In this document: in pieces, positions 35,101 to 48,412 of the stretch
How positions within the stretch are numbered: the first letter of the stretch is position 1
Layout of the letters: the number at the start of each line of letters is the position of its first letter
From: Kalaharituber pfeilii
Taxonomy: Eukaryota; Ascomycota; Pezizomycetes; Pezizales; Pezizaceae
Length of the DNA: 64,000 nt
NCBI GenBank assembly: GCA_015179045.1
Contig: WHUZ01000049.1
Coordinates: 1 to 64,000 of the forward strand
Direction of reading: 5' to 3'
Position numbers and translations under genes: made by a program
Notes under the pieces: generated by a model
What the model was told of the DNA's origin: nothing
Databases searched by the model: none
Seen by the model: only the letters and a program-made list of their open reading frames with translations

Positions 35101-36579
35101 ATTTGTTAAAGGAATATCTGGCGGGGAAAGGAGGCGAGTGACAATAGCTGTGCAAATACTAACCGAACCCAAAATATTATTGTGAGTGTCCTATCGCATT
35201 CTACCTTTTGTGAGGATGTATTTACTAAGCAATTTTATTATCCTAGGCTTGATGAACCCACAAGTGGTCTCGACGCCTTTACAGCTGCATCTATTCTATC
35301 TCTACTTCGTGCATTAGCCGATGAAGGCCGTACCATCATTTCCACAATACACCAATCTCGCGCCGAGCTTTTCGAGCAATTCGGAAATGTCCTTCTCCTG
35401 GCTCGCGGTGGCTCTGTAGTTTACTCTGGAAAGGCCACCAACATGCTTCCATACTTTGAGGCTTGCGGGTACCAATGCCCTTCAACCACCAACCCAGCAG
35501 ATTTCGCTCTTGATTTGATTACTGTCGACCTTCAACATGAAGACCGCGAATCCACTAGTCGCGAAAAAGTCAAAAGACTTATAGAAGACTTCCACAACCA
35601 GACAGCAAACATTGCCCAAGCGTCCGCAATTGGCTCTACATCTGAACCTCGCCACATCTCCCTCCCGGCTGAACTTGGCCGCATGAAGCGTGAACCTGCT
35701 CCCTTCCTAACCGCATACCTCATCCTCGTCCATCGCGGCACACTCAACCTTCGCCGCCAACCGCAAATTATCATAGCACGCCTCATACAAGTCCTTGGCT
35801 TGGTCATCATTCTAGCCCTTTTCTTCAGTCCACTTAGAAATGATTACTATTCTGTGCAAAATCGCGTCGGTGTTGTGCAACAGGTCACGTCACTATACTT
35901 TGTCGGGATGCTCCAAAACATTGCATGTTACCCGTACGAGAGAGACACCTTCTACAAGGAGCACTATGACGGGATATATTCCGTCACTAGCTTCTTCCTC
36001 GCATATGGGACGCTCGAGCTACCGTTCGAGATTGTGACAAGCCTGCTATTCTCTGTGCTCATGCTCTTTGCCATCGGGCTTCCACACTCTACGTCTCTAT
36101 TCTTCATTATGGCGTTTAATGCGTTCTGCGTTGTTTTTGCGGGGGAGTCAGTCGGGATCATATTCAACACTTTATTCAGCCACACTGGGTTCGCGACGAA
36201 TATCACTTCGATAGTACTGTCGATTGGGACGATTATGGCCGGTCCCATGAGCATTAATATGCCTGAGCCATTGCAGAGACTGAATTACCTATCGCCGCTG
36301 AGGTACATGGCGAGGAATTTGCTGCCGTATTCGCTGAGGGGGTTTAAATTTACGTGTACGGACGAGCAGAGGCTTCCGAGCGGGAAATGCGTGCTTGCGA
36401 CAGGAGAGCAGGTGTTGGAGCTGTATGGGATGAATAAGGACAAGCCAGAGTTCATGCTTGGAGCATTGGCGGCGGCGGTGGTGCTGTATAGGTTGCTGGC
36501 ATATTTGGGACTGAAGGCAAAGATGGGGGAGAGGATATTGAGGAAGGTGAATCCCTTGGATCTAACTTCCAAACAATGA
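32180..36579 (+). CDS. Full-size ABCG (White-type) transporter, YOL075C-like
   Basis: Seven exons join to 1347 residues without a lesion: 32180-32584, 32655-33120, 33178-33902, 33959-34210, 34267-34743, 34796-35181 and 35247-36579. Order is nucleotide-binding domain, membrane domain, twice. The first half has Walker A GGSGSGKT (lysine 135), signature CSGGE (from 235), Walker [13 protein letters not shown] (255 on) and [12 protein letters not shown]. The second half has Walker A GPSGSGKST (lysine 775), signature ISGGE (from 882), Walker [13 protein letters not shown] and [11 protein letters not shown]. Hydrophobic segments follow each domain. Both ATP sites look complete. Length and White-like motifs fit the yeast YOL075C type rather than PDR pumps. 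It should be a membrane exporter; the substrate is unknown. Introns directly follow the Walker A lysine codon in both halves. Intron 1 uses the second AG (32653-32654), which restores [12 protein letters not shown]. Confidence 0.93.
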
Positions 36580-39500
36580 AACCAATTTCTGACTTGAGAT
36601 TTTTAATCCTCAACTGCATGTAAACGGTATCAGCGTAAGGGGGTCTAATATTGCAGCTTGAGGCACAGCAGAAAAAAATAAAAATAAAAAAGGCTGAGGT
36701 CAAACCACATATTCCCAATTTTATTCCATATCTGAGATCATGTGTGTACGGCTCCAATCGTATAGTGTAGGGGCTCCGAGAGGAAAGGAGAAAGGTACAT
36801 ATGTACCTAACTGTTTCCCCTCTGGCCTGGCACGCGGACGTTATGGTAAAGGTAATAATGTAGATTATGGATGTTACGGTATAAGGGGTTGTTGGGCAGT
36901 TTTTTTTTGATGCAATTCTATGACGTTAAGTTACCCTCATAACATCTCTTTCCCCTAAATTAATCATACAAAAAAGATGGAGGGAAAAAAAATTCATCAA
37001 TGCTTTCTATATAGGTATACAATTTATTACACTCAAGGGAAAACTTGGATGAATTTACATTCATAATTAGGCTATTGTTGTTACTGTATAATCATTTACG
37101 TTTCATTTTATCAGACATGGGTACCCGTGGCAGCATGAAAAGGTTTTGAGATTTTATGGACTTTTTTTGGAGGGGACATTGCGAATGAAATTACTCTACC
37201 CTATATTTCTACAATATCAATGATATACAAATCTAAATGAGATGGACTCGGAAGCAATGAATTAGAACTCCACTCCCGAAGACTAATTCGGCAGCGAGTA
37301 CTAGCATATCATCCGTGTAGCAGATCTATCACTGCTTATGGCCCTGGCTGGCGTAGCACATTGCAAATCAAAGTTCCAGTAAGGAAGACCCGCTCAATTG
37401 ATTTCTTCCCATACGTCGGGCTATGTAGTACTAGTACCAGTTCTGCTTCCTTAATAATATCGGCATCACCAACGCATATCAACAATGCATGGGGGAAATC
37501 GCTACCGGCAATTGTCTACCAAGTAGTTCATGATATCTTTTTTGCCGCATGAAGACAACCATTGTCTTGCATATCAATAGGTTCCACGTGGATATTATCT
37601 TGATCTTCGTTCCCGAGCACATCCTAGTATGCCGGTTGTATGATAGTGCAGTATATACATCCGAATATCGCATTTTACAAGGTTCCCACAAGGCTAGTTA
37701 GCAATACAAGTGCATGCAGAGGATTGAATAATGAATTGATTAACAGCAGCAAATGGGTATGTAGTAGCGTCGAATAGGTATGATAATATGTAGGTACTGA
37801 GATCTATATGCAAGTAATCGATACGTACTTTAAGTACATAGACGTACACAGGACCAGGTGCATATACATATGTAAGCATAGTCTCGTAACCAGACGCCGG
37901 CTAATGTAAGCAACTCTAAGCACACTTCATTTTCCATTTCATACCAGATCATGCTCACCGGCTCTGTATGGACCGCTCCATTGTTCTTATCGTTGCCAGC
38001 TGCAGGCAGAAGCTTGAAATTATTGCTATGACCTAACCACTTTGCTCTTCTCCGGCGCTTGTTCTTGGAATTTTGTCAACTACATGCAGATATGGGTCAT
38101 TGCCCAAGCCTGACTTAACGTTTTATGCTTAGCCCTGCGGAGGCTTTTCTTTATCACTGTCAGTTTGTGAATTTGTCAGAATCTCATATCCGTTCACTCA
38201 GTACAGCTCTATTTCCCTTGTACTCCCACAATAAGCATTCGATAATCCGGTGACTTCTTGGCCCTCAAGTTCGCATATAGGCACCCACTCTCTACACAAG
38301 AACATTAACGTAGGTATGAGTACTAGGCATACGTACCATGCCATGACTATTATCCTCTTGACACTACTTGAACCTCTGACTCAGCCTTAACCGTTCACCG
38401 CTGGATGCAGAAGCCGCGAGCGTTATGATCAATATCCGCTAAACCATCACTTCTTTTCAATTGATCTTCGGAAGTAAACAACGTCTAACCTTGATCCCTA
38501 CTTCCCTCTCGGATAGATCCTTGCGAGACGGGGAGACATTGGGTGATAACGGATGCGGAATTAAAATCCCACCGGCCGGATCCGCCGTCTTACTGTGCAC
38601 AATAATTATTAGGCTCGGAAATTGCAATTGTCAGCTTCGCCCACGACTGCCCAATCAGGAGCTAGAGTGAGCATAACCTAAATAAGCTTAAAAAAGCCAA
38701 ACCTAAAAAATCATATTTGTACTTCCAAAGTTGGAATACTTGGGCACTCACCAATTGCAGGCAAGAAACTCCGGCATCAGGTTGTGGCTCGCAGTAAGAT
38801 GATAGGAGTGATAATAGTTGAGACTCTACAACATCTTCAGCCAACTCTAACCTGTGAAGGGGCATGCAGCCGTGCTTGACGTAGCCAGTTCAAAACAAAA
38901 TTAACCAAGTTCTAGACTTGCAGAATCCGGACGTATCCCAGCAGGTTTCAGTGTCGCTAATAACCATCGCGGGGTATAATATCATGACTATTGTCCAAAG
39001 CAGATTAATATCTCGCTCCTAGAGCGCCTGGATTACTGGCACAGTAACCCTCACCGGAGGTTAAGTCAATCAAGCTTTATTTACTATCATAAGTATTGAC
39101 TAGGAACCTGCTTGATTGCATGCCTTTTTCGGTTGATCCGGGTAAGGCTGGCTAGTTCGAGAAACTGCATCAGGTCAGGTTCTAGCAGGCTATTTTGGTA
39201 CAAACTGAAGGGCTAAACGACTCTGTAATTCAACACCGCCAGCTCAATTCAAAATACGAGAAAGAGTTAGCAAGGCAATACATTCCATCATGACGCAGCG
39301 TTGAAGCTAAGCCTCACAAATCAAGGAGAGAGTATAGATAGTTTTCCTCAGCTTTAGACAGAATGAAATTTGTCAAGGTCCGTATCGAACAGTTGCCCTC
39401 TCCAAACTGCGTCATTCCACCGCCGAATTTTGATCGGCGGTGGGTACTAGACAATCTATTTCACATAGGCAAGTATTAGAGAAATCTTACGTTATAAAAC

Positions 39501-42500
39501 CTTTTCCATTTTAAATCCCACATTTTTTGATCAGCGGGTGTTTGCATTATCTCACTGTTCATATCTCAGCTTTCATCTGAATCAGAGTTCTCATACTTCC
39601 TATAGGATATATTTATATGCAGAGTTGACCCACGAACCTATGCAATCAATAATTTGATCTACCTACAGTTTGCTTCAGAAACTGATCCCGCCTCAATACG
39701 AGACAGCATTGAACCGCACCTATGCATACGACAGACAAACTCACCATCTCCGGTCGCTATATTCTATTCCTTAAATTTATAATAGCATCACTTGTATCCC
39801 AATAATATTGTGTAACCCGGGTAGCATCTCCGCAACACATTGATGAGCCGTCTGGCCACTCATGGTCAGATATTCAATTAGCTGTAGGGCTTACCTGCGG
39901 TAGAACTAGGAGCGATGGTGACACAAAGAAGCCAAGGCGTGTCACCAAGATTGTATCAAGCTATTTGTCGTGAATTGATACTGAACTGAGTAGGCTTTCT
40001 GTCAGCCGTTTAAACAACTTGCCTGCCTTGTGGAACCGAAAGTAGGGCTGGCTCTAGGTATGATCATGGCATACCACATTGTGAACAGACGCGTGCATAG
40101 AAGTGGTCACATAATTAGATGAATTGACGGTTGGCAAAGCTGTCTATAGGATTGATAGTGGTCATTCCTGCAAGATATTTATAACTGGATCAATTCGGTA
40201 GTTGAAGATCTTTTAGGATTCTGAACAAATCCAGAGATAATGCATGGAAGGTGCTGTCAAAGGTCAAAGCATTGGTAAACTTTGCACAAGCTGGCCGTCC
40301 CTCCAGCCATGATTCTTGGCATCAACCCCATGTATTGGGTGTTGAGAGAAATCTGTGAATAGGTACATGAAATATGTTCCTATATCGTTGGGGTGTAAGA
40401 CGAATTCAAAATGAACACTTGTCCTCCCTGTAATCAATATAAAGCCTTTTTTAGGTCAGAATTTGCATCGTTTCAAAAGATCTTAGCCAGTAGCAAGCAT
40501 GTCCTCTAGTTGCTGGGTATATTTCGTACGATCTCGGGTCATCTCGTCCGTCATCCCTCCTTGCCTGATAAAAGCGCCCGCATCGATCCCGAAAGTCAGT
40601 AAAAAACCTCAAGTACACTCGGAATGACGACACGAAGGCTCCAAGAATAGGCAATTGTCGTGAGGATATTCCAATCAGAAAATAAAGCATTTAGGAAGTC
40701 GCTACTTGAGCATCAATGCACAAATCTCGTAAGATATATTAGTGCTCACTCCAAGTTACTTGCATACGTGAAGTTGGCAATAAGAATTTTGCCCTCGGGT
40801 GCATTGTCCCCGAGACCCTCCGTACCCACTGTATATATATTGGTAGTGTATTACACAGACAAGAGAAAATGATCACTGAACGACGTACATCTCCGATTCG
40901 TAACTCCTTTAGCACGCTACTTGTTAATATATGTATATAGTAAACAATTTTATTGAATGTCCTCTTGCATACATATAGAGTTCGCATCTGCATCCAGGCT
41001 GAAGCTTATTCCCGTTAAGCCTGTCTAAGGCCGAATGAAATATTCCATCCCATCCGATCCCGTTACATTATTGGACCAACCTCATGATGAACGTTTAATC
41101 CTCGCGGCGTATAGCAGTCAAAAGGTAATTAAAAGTACGTCAAACGGCCAATATACACGGGCACCCACATACGGATATAAGTATGTACTGCTGTACTATT
41201 TATCAAGCCGTACAGGTGGATTGTCCTCACCCAACTGCACATTTCTAGACAATATAGCGTGTGTTGGAGGATAGCATCCTTCATCTTCTCGCCCCTTCAT
41301 CACCGTTGGATCCGGATCAGCCTAAGCTAATTGTAGTCATATGAGCTCATCTCGCTGCATCTGGATGGAGTTGTTCGGGATTTTTAATGTATGCCGGAGC
41401 ACTGTTTACCTCAAAAGGTTGGTAAAATTTGCCGTGCAAAGTTCTAAAGAGCTTGGATGAGACACCCTTGAGAGGGCACCCCATTCGCATGTCAGAAGGA
41501 TTCCAGCGCTGGCTTTAAACTAAGTTGACTTGGCAAGAGAAATCGATATCAATATGCTAGTGATGTTCAAACATTTCTTCCATGTTCAGGTAATTTCTGC
41601 CACTCCGTCCACTGCCATACTATGCTTTGCGCATCTCATGCCGACCCCCACTCAAAATTGCGTGGGAATCGTATGTATTTACCTATAAAATTACGCCCTT
41701 TAAATCATTCACGTAAATTATAACTTTCAAATTAAATGTTTGCCTATTCAACAGGCGGCTCAGCGCAGACATATCGCATTCGATAAAAACCGTCCAGTAT
41801 AATTTCTTCACGAATTTAGGAATGGAAAAACCAATTATTGATTGGAAATATACCTTAAATCAACGGTGCGTCTTGAGACACAGCACTAGGTAGAGTTCTC
41901 GAAATGTATATGATAGTTTAGATTAGACTGTATTATCATACTTTAGCATGCATTCGTATACCGAATCAAATCTTTGCCTGATCTTCACATGCATGCCCCG
42001 CACTGATCAAGTAGAATATCAATTTTGTTGAATCAGACTGTGTGACTTGTTCCTGCAAGCAGTCCCACAGCCGCGAGCTCCAGTGAACGCCCAGACCTAA
42101 GCCTTTCACAATGCAGTGACGGAAAGAGGGGGGAAGCATGTGCATCAAAGTCAGGAAAATACAATGTAGAAGGCATTCACATGAACAGAGAGGTTATCCA
42201 AACAAAATCACCCTATCCCCCAATTTTGATTGATGTAACCTGCTTAGTCCGGGGAAATAAGGTTGCAGACCAACTAGCAGGATCATGGTTGGCCTATTCA
42301 ATATCCACGTCAACCCTATATGGTCGAACTATGGAAATGCAGCACATACGCAGATACCAGCTCTCAAATTAGATAATAGCTGAGAAAAATGAAACTGATA
42401 GAAGATTGATGTGCAAATGATTAGTGCGGGGTTAAGTTGTCCTTAATGCTATCGTGGCACCTATTTTGAATATTCCCTAGGATACCTTGCTCCGCAGACA

Positions 42501-43913
42501 GTCCTATTGACATCGTGGCAGCTTTGAAGTCATCAGTGATTCAGAGCCTCTAAACTAGCTAGCGTAAAGTGAGACTTCCAAGAGAATTCTTGATGTAGCT
42601 GTTTATGTGAGCCTTATGTAAATGCCCCAGAAAAAGCTTGAGTAAAAGTGCATTAGAAAAAGAAAAATCAGCTATTGTGGAAAAGTTGTGTGGAAGGATG
42701 GCGAACTTAGTAAGGATTGTGGTGTAATTGGGGATTTCTAATATGGTACAATGAGATTACAGATCACCTATTGGACATATTTGGTCTCTTTGCGGTTGCT
42801 ATTATAATGATTAGCATGTGCGGCAGTGATATTCAGTTCATGTGACTGATATTGAGGTCGAAGCGCACAGCTACCCAACACCAGACCGGAATAGCTTCGA
42901 CGCACCTGCTGCATTCTACTCCTGTTAAGGATGTGCGAAGGACATCAGCAGATGAAAAGCCGCTTCGACCTATTAATGGTTGTGGCTTCAGGGTAACGTC
43001 AACAAGTCAATTATGGTGAGAAGATCCTGTTGCGCGAACAACATAGCTGATCGCAATGGCTCCGAATGTGTTGCATTCAGAAATTGCGCTGATTAGCTTC
43101 AGGGTTGAAGGTATCTATAGGAGATGATCAGTGGCCAACAAACTTTGAATTAATCAAGCTCGGACTTCTTCTGGCCAGTCCAGTTCTAATCTGCGTACCA
43201 GTGTCCACTTGAGCTAAGTACATCAGCTCCCTTACTTAGGTTGATGATGAAGGAATTTGAAGTTGCATAACTAGCTCACAGTTGTAAAATTGCTTGGTTA
43301 TCTATGATTAATTTGGGCTTAGTCTCGTGGCTGTACTGGGAATAATAGCTGGAGTACGGAACGATAGCTGCACTAGCACATTCCGATCCTTTTTCTAGGA
43401 TCGGTATCCCTGATGTTACAGTTGCACTGCTCGATTTTGCGGATTCCGTGTGAATTACTCATCAGTCAATATAAGTTAGCTGCAGTTCCTACAGAACAAC
43501 TCAGGCCAGAAAAGCGTCTAAAGCACATGCCCAATTGAAATGGAAGCCCATCATGTAGAGGGCTCCGATGGAGTTAAATGTGAATGCTTTTAGCTTCGGG
43601 CCGGAATCATTAAGTGAATATAGGGGACAATGGACTTACCATACTCCAGGATCCTAGGCTGATCTTAATGGTGACAGCAGCTCAAGGAGCCGGCAATCCT
43701 TGAACCCATTGGGTCTAGTTAGAATCAGTAAAGGAAGAGAATTCAAGTATATATGCATCTTCAGAGAAGCCTGCATGTAGTCAACAAATTCGAAGCTTAT
43801 GTTGGTGATCAGCAGCATATTGTTAAAACAGATCACACTGCACAAGTATACCGTGGATAACAGGTAGATTAGAACGGCTAACGCAGAGCCAAGAATTGGC
43901 GACTGCGTCTGAA
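36580..43913. other. Gene-free stretch of 7 kb
   Basis: After the transporter's T/A-rich 3' flank, no coding structure longer than 80 codons and no domain is seen. A perfect 10-bp hairpin lies at 39417-39443. No clear mobile-element ends were found. Confidence 0.45.
39417..39443. repeat. 10-bp perfect hairpin
   Basis: CCACCGCCGA and TCGGCGGTGG enclose seven bases. The arms are GC-rich in AT-rich surroundings. No element ends or gene context were found. Confidence 0.5.
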
Positions 43914-43990
43914 TTTTTTTTTTTTTTTTTTTTTTTTATAAATATCATTACTCGCATGCCGCCTTATGGGCTATGGCGAGGTTAACTGCA
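43914..43990 (-). mobile_element. LINE (Tad1-like) 3' end with poly-A tail, minus strand
   Basis: A run of 24 T (43914-43937) is preceded, on the minus strand, by CATAGCCCATAAGGCGGCAT and AGTAATGATATTTAT, the same end as the plus-strand copy at 7034-7097. Similarity to the 7.1-kb copies continues up to about 44070 (GGAGCATTCTTT). No reverse transcriptase frame is found upstream of it, so it is truncated. Confidence 0.65.
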
Positions 43991-46900
43991 AAGGAGACTA
44001 AGGAAATAACATTTGGGAATAAGGAAAGAATGCTCCATCTCACTCCGGCCACCCTAGTAAGGGAACAACAAAGAATGCTCCACCTCTTCGACTACGTCTG
44101 AAGGAGCACTTTCATGGTCAGTGCAAGCCACCTGCAGGTGGAGCTCATCTGTGTACAACAAATGCAAGCTGAATGGCAATGTTCCAATCGGGCGCAACCT
44201 ACTGCAGGCGTGTTCCATGGAGTCTTTCGCAAAGGTTCTCCAAAACGAGAATTGTACGAGGAAGAAGTAGTTACCTGCTAAGTTCTGAAGTATGTAACAT
44301 CGTACTTAACGCACTTTGCTGCGTCTTTCTTGGCTCTCGAGTCAAGAAGCTTTTTGCACTCGGCCGAGGTTAGTATGTGAGACGCAAATTGATGAAGTTC
44401 AAAATACTTGAAGTGCACGGGACCAAATGTTCTGTGTGAACGCAGAGTGAAGACCCGTCACGGGCAGGTCACCATAAAGGCACGATCAGGAACAATGTAG
44501 AGGCCACTTGTTGAAACAACAGAATGACGTAAGCACATACAGCTGGTGTTCTTCTACGGATCACACAGAGACAACAGAAAGCTAACTCAGTAGGTGATAT
44601 ACTATTAGTACATGCTCACCTTCAAGTAACAAGCTTTGTATCGTGTATACAGTGCGCAAATATTACTGGAATAATGAAATTGTAGACGCCACTCATGATG
44701 ATTCTATTCTCATTGGCAGCCGGAACCTAGGACGAATAAATGCCAAATAGCTCTATTAGTACTTATATTTTCGTATTATCCACAGGCTGTGTCAATATGC
44801 CGACTTGGGTTCCGGGCAATGCCAGCAAGGTACATATGCTCAGGGCGGGACATACGTCCAACTGAGCAAGTTTTTACGTATATGACTTGCCAATTTGCAA
44901 CTCAATCATCCTCTGATCGATCTGACAACTAGTTCGAAATAGGGCGCTGCATGATATTGTATACGTTCCATTGGACGTTGCCTGCCATGGCATGAGCTTA
45001 AGTGGCGTGAATTCAAGCCAGTTTCCCTCTTCACAATATTCTCCTCATAGGGAAGTCTGTAACTGCGAAGTATTCTGGTTTGTCCTAACAGAACTAAAGC
45101 TTTACATAGTCTGGTTTACCACTAACAGTGATCTTAAAATGAGTCGAGACTGGTAATTGAGCATGTTGCCTGAGACGACAAATGCTCTTTGCTCACGCCA
45201 AGCCTCGGGCCGATTCAGAATCCTTTCCAGAGGTGGGATGATGACACAGTAGGAGCTTTCCTATGATCGCACTACGCTGAAATAAGGCTGGGCTGGTTCA
45301 GCAGGGATGCTTTCTACATGCAAAGTTTTTTTCTTTTTTTCGTATTTTATTACTTCCTAAGGGTGGGGCGGTGTCACAAAACAACCTTATCGTGAGATCG
45401 GCTGAAAGGCGCGCGCCAAGAGAGAACCAACGCTTAATCGATTTAGTTTTCTGCTTCTGCTCTACCACTTTGCGTGAGCTGGTTGTCTAGGCTAAGCCCA
45501 TTCCGATCTGTACTACACCTTGGCACCAATTCCAGGTGTTCCAGAACGAAAAGTGATGCCAAGAGATCGATCATGATAATAAGGAAGTTTATCATCACTT
45601 TAACTCCGAGCTGAACTGGGACCAGGCAAATGCAGCAAAATGCGAGAATAAAAGTCAGGTCCAGTTCGGATCGCAGTACAGTAACGCCAGCTCACGCTAG
45701 CCAAGACTTCACCCCAGCTCACCTAGCAGTGCAAGTTGGTCTCCTTGTGGTTCCGGAACTTGCTCCCATTTTAAACTCTGCGCCACATCTGTCACCTCGC
45801 ATCCACATGCATGCTAAAAAAATCCCGGCCACCAGGGTGCACCAAACGTGTTAGGCTAGGGTTTGAAGGCCAAGCTTTTACCTCAGATTATTTACTTGCA
45901 TGTTGAAATCGGAGGCGAAACTTGCCACTCTGCAATTTTCAATTTCTACCCAACTTCTACTCAATTACATTCTAGAAACTGAGGAATAGCCTCATACTGA
46001 GGAACAAGATCATCACAGGAACCAATACCATGCATGAAAATTTTAGAATCAATATGTTTACCTCAAAGATGGCAGTTCTGTACCGCAGCTCTAATACGCC
46101 CATCACTGTCATCCAAATTGAGGGAAAAGATAATGCATAGGACGCCCTAGACACCCAAATAGGCTTCGACAGGACTTCGCAAATATCACTAATCAAAATG
46201 TGGGGCCAAAGTGACAAGTAATACGACCGCAGGCGCGCACTTCACATTTCACCATGTGAGGGACTTGCAAATACGGTAATGCACATCCTGGTGATAGCGT
46301 TTGGTACATCCATATTCGGCGATGCTGAAACCTTATGCCCGTTGTATCATATCTTCTTCGTATTCTACCTCGTTTTTCATAGCCGAGCACCAGGTAAGTT
46401 CTTGGCTAGCACGATTCATTTTGATCCCCACTAGCCTTCTGTCCACTATATAGCAGTTAGCAGAACTTCAGTGACTGTCCTGTGAGGAAGATTGTGTCAT
46501 CAAAGATACCATGATACCAACTCACTGAGTACGGCAAGCCTAGTTGCCGAGCGGATCCAAAGTGCCAACGTCACTAGCACTTAAGGTTAAGCAACGTGCC
46601 CAGAGGACCTATGTTGTCTGGTTGACCGCCTATGCATATTTAGGCACTGCCAAGAACGGCATAAGAATCGTTCTCCTCCGTATGCCCAACTTCGGCTACC
46701 ACATGTTTACGCTCGGGCTCTACCTGCCTATGCCAGTTCAGCTCAAACTGCGCAAATACTTTCATGGTATCCGCACCTCCTCAAGCACAAACGTACATGG
46801 TCAGCTGACCTGCTTTTGTACTCCGATGGCATATTACTTCAGGGCCACACTGCATTGATAGCGCAGTACATTCACTGTGTTTTTTTCACCTTGTTCATGA

Positions 46901-47757
46901 TATGTTTCAATTATACTACTCATATTAAAATTGTACAACATCAAAAGGTAGATAACCAGATAGAGAGTTTAATAGATCCCTCAGGATTCATCTGTAAATA
47001 TAATCAACCGCATTTGATCATACATGAACGAGCCTTCAAAATGAAACCAATAAGAGCGTGCAGGATACTAGTTTGCAGGATACTTGGAAAAATACCTACT
47101 ATGGTTATGACTGGGAACGCGCTCTCCAATAGCAACTACTTACACCTGAGAGACCACCGATTTGTGATTCGCGGGCAACCAACGCGGATTGAGGTTGAAA
47201 TAGCGAATAAAACAAAGCTGCCGAAGCACATGCATTGCGACTGCGTGCAAGGGTCTCTGTAGAGACCAGTTATATTGACACGAATCCAAATGCGCACCAG
47301 TACTATCCGAATGTTAGATGCGGTCCGCTTTTCTCATGCCTGGCGAAATTCCAAGGTTATCTCCGCCTCAATGCCTACTTATCTACATTGAAAACTGAGC
47401 TGAGATCCAAGTACGGACGCTTCGAATCAGGCATATTGCAACCGGACTAGACATATATCGCGGCTAGCATCAGGTACGAAAATTTGTATTCACTGCTTCT
47501 GAGGCTGCCAAAGTGCATTTTCATATCTGGTAAACACGGTCGCATGTGACGCTAGCCGGAATCCAAGGAGAACTCAGTAGGCAAATACTAGCACTACTTG
47601 TATGCTCACCATTATCTACATACTTATATAAGAAAGCTTCAATTTATGCCACGTCGGTAAAAGCCATCGCTGAAGTTCTCTGTGAGACACCATAAGGGCA
47701 GTTACCAAGCGACTAATGCAAGGCGATTGCATATCAAAAAAGAGAAAACCCTGTTTT
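43991..47757. other. Intergenic stretch without a recognisable gene
   Basis: Frames up to 148 codons (46816-47262, plus) have no recognised motif. No element ends that I can support. Confidence 0.4.
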
Positions 47758-48127
47758 CATATTGCATAGCATCCTACTTCAATGCAATAGATCATTAATT
47801 CTACTCCATTGAACTTCAATACAGTCACATATTGAAATTCAATACAATATTCCTAGCCGCATATTTGTTTTGTCAAGTTTATGACACTAGATTATTACAT
47901 TAACTTTACTTTTATAACAAATTAAATAAAGCATAAAAGTTTCTTATTTCTTAATTGCATTCATTAAAGTTCAATATATCGCATATTTTATTATGAATGA
48001 AAAAAATATGCGGCTAGCAGTATTTTATTGAATATGTGATAATATTGAAGTTCAATAGTTGCATATTTTACTATAAATGAGTAGGATTAATGATTTATTG
48101 CATTGAAGTATGATGCTATGCAATATG
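47758..48127. mobile_element. AT-rich foldback element with long inverted repeats, about 370 bp
   Basis: The left end CATATTGCATAGCATCCTAC matches the reverse complement of the right end with one mismatch. Similarity of the arms continues for about 110 bases with gaps, to the block TAGCCGCATATTT / AAATATGCGGCTA. The arms have diverged, so it is older than the perfect foldbacks elsewhere in the window. The target duplication is unclear and there is no coding frame. Confidence 0.6.
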
Positions 48128-48258
48128 GTTGATAGACTAAATAAAATAGTATTTAGTTGATCATCCGAAACTTGAACAGGGGAAATATCAATAGCGACAT
48201 GAAAACAGGAGAAAAAAAAGGTTCTCTCTCAGAAAAGATCAAACTCACTATGTTAGTC

Positions 48259-48412
48259 CTCGTTACCAGCATTTAGTGACACCAAGTTATTGGCCTTGCG
48301 AGCCTGTACCTGACTTTGGGATAGAAAATACCCGTCAGTTAGTAATATCCATCCCGGGTCCGGTAAACTTTTCTTGCACAGCCCACCTGCATCACTAAAT
48401 GCCAGTAACGAG
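48259..48412. mobile_element. Small MITE-like element, 21-bp imperfect terminal inverted repeats
   Basis: CTCGTTACCAGCATTTAGTGA at 48259 and its near-exact reverse complement ending at 48412 (two mismatches) bound 154 bases. No clear target duplication is seen. A second short inverted pair, ACACGAGA / TCTCGTGT, lies just outside. Confidence 0.5.

Noticed and set aside
46816..47262. 148-codon plus-strand frame
   Set aside because: No recognisable domain, no intron signals of a longer gene, surrounded by gene-free AT-rich DNA.
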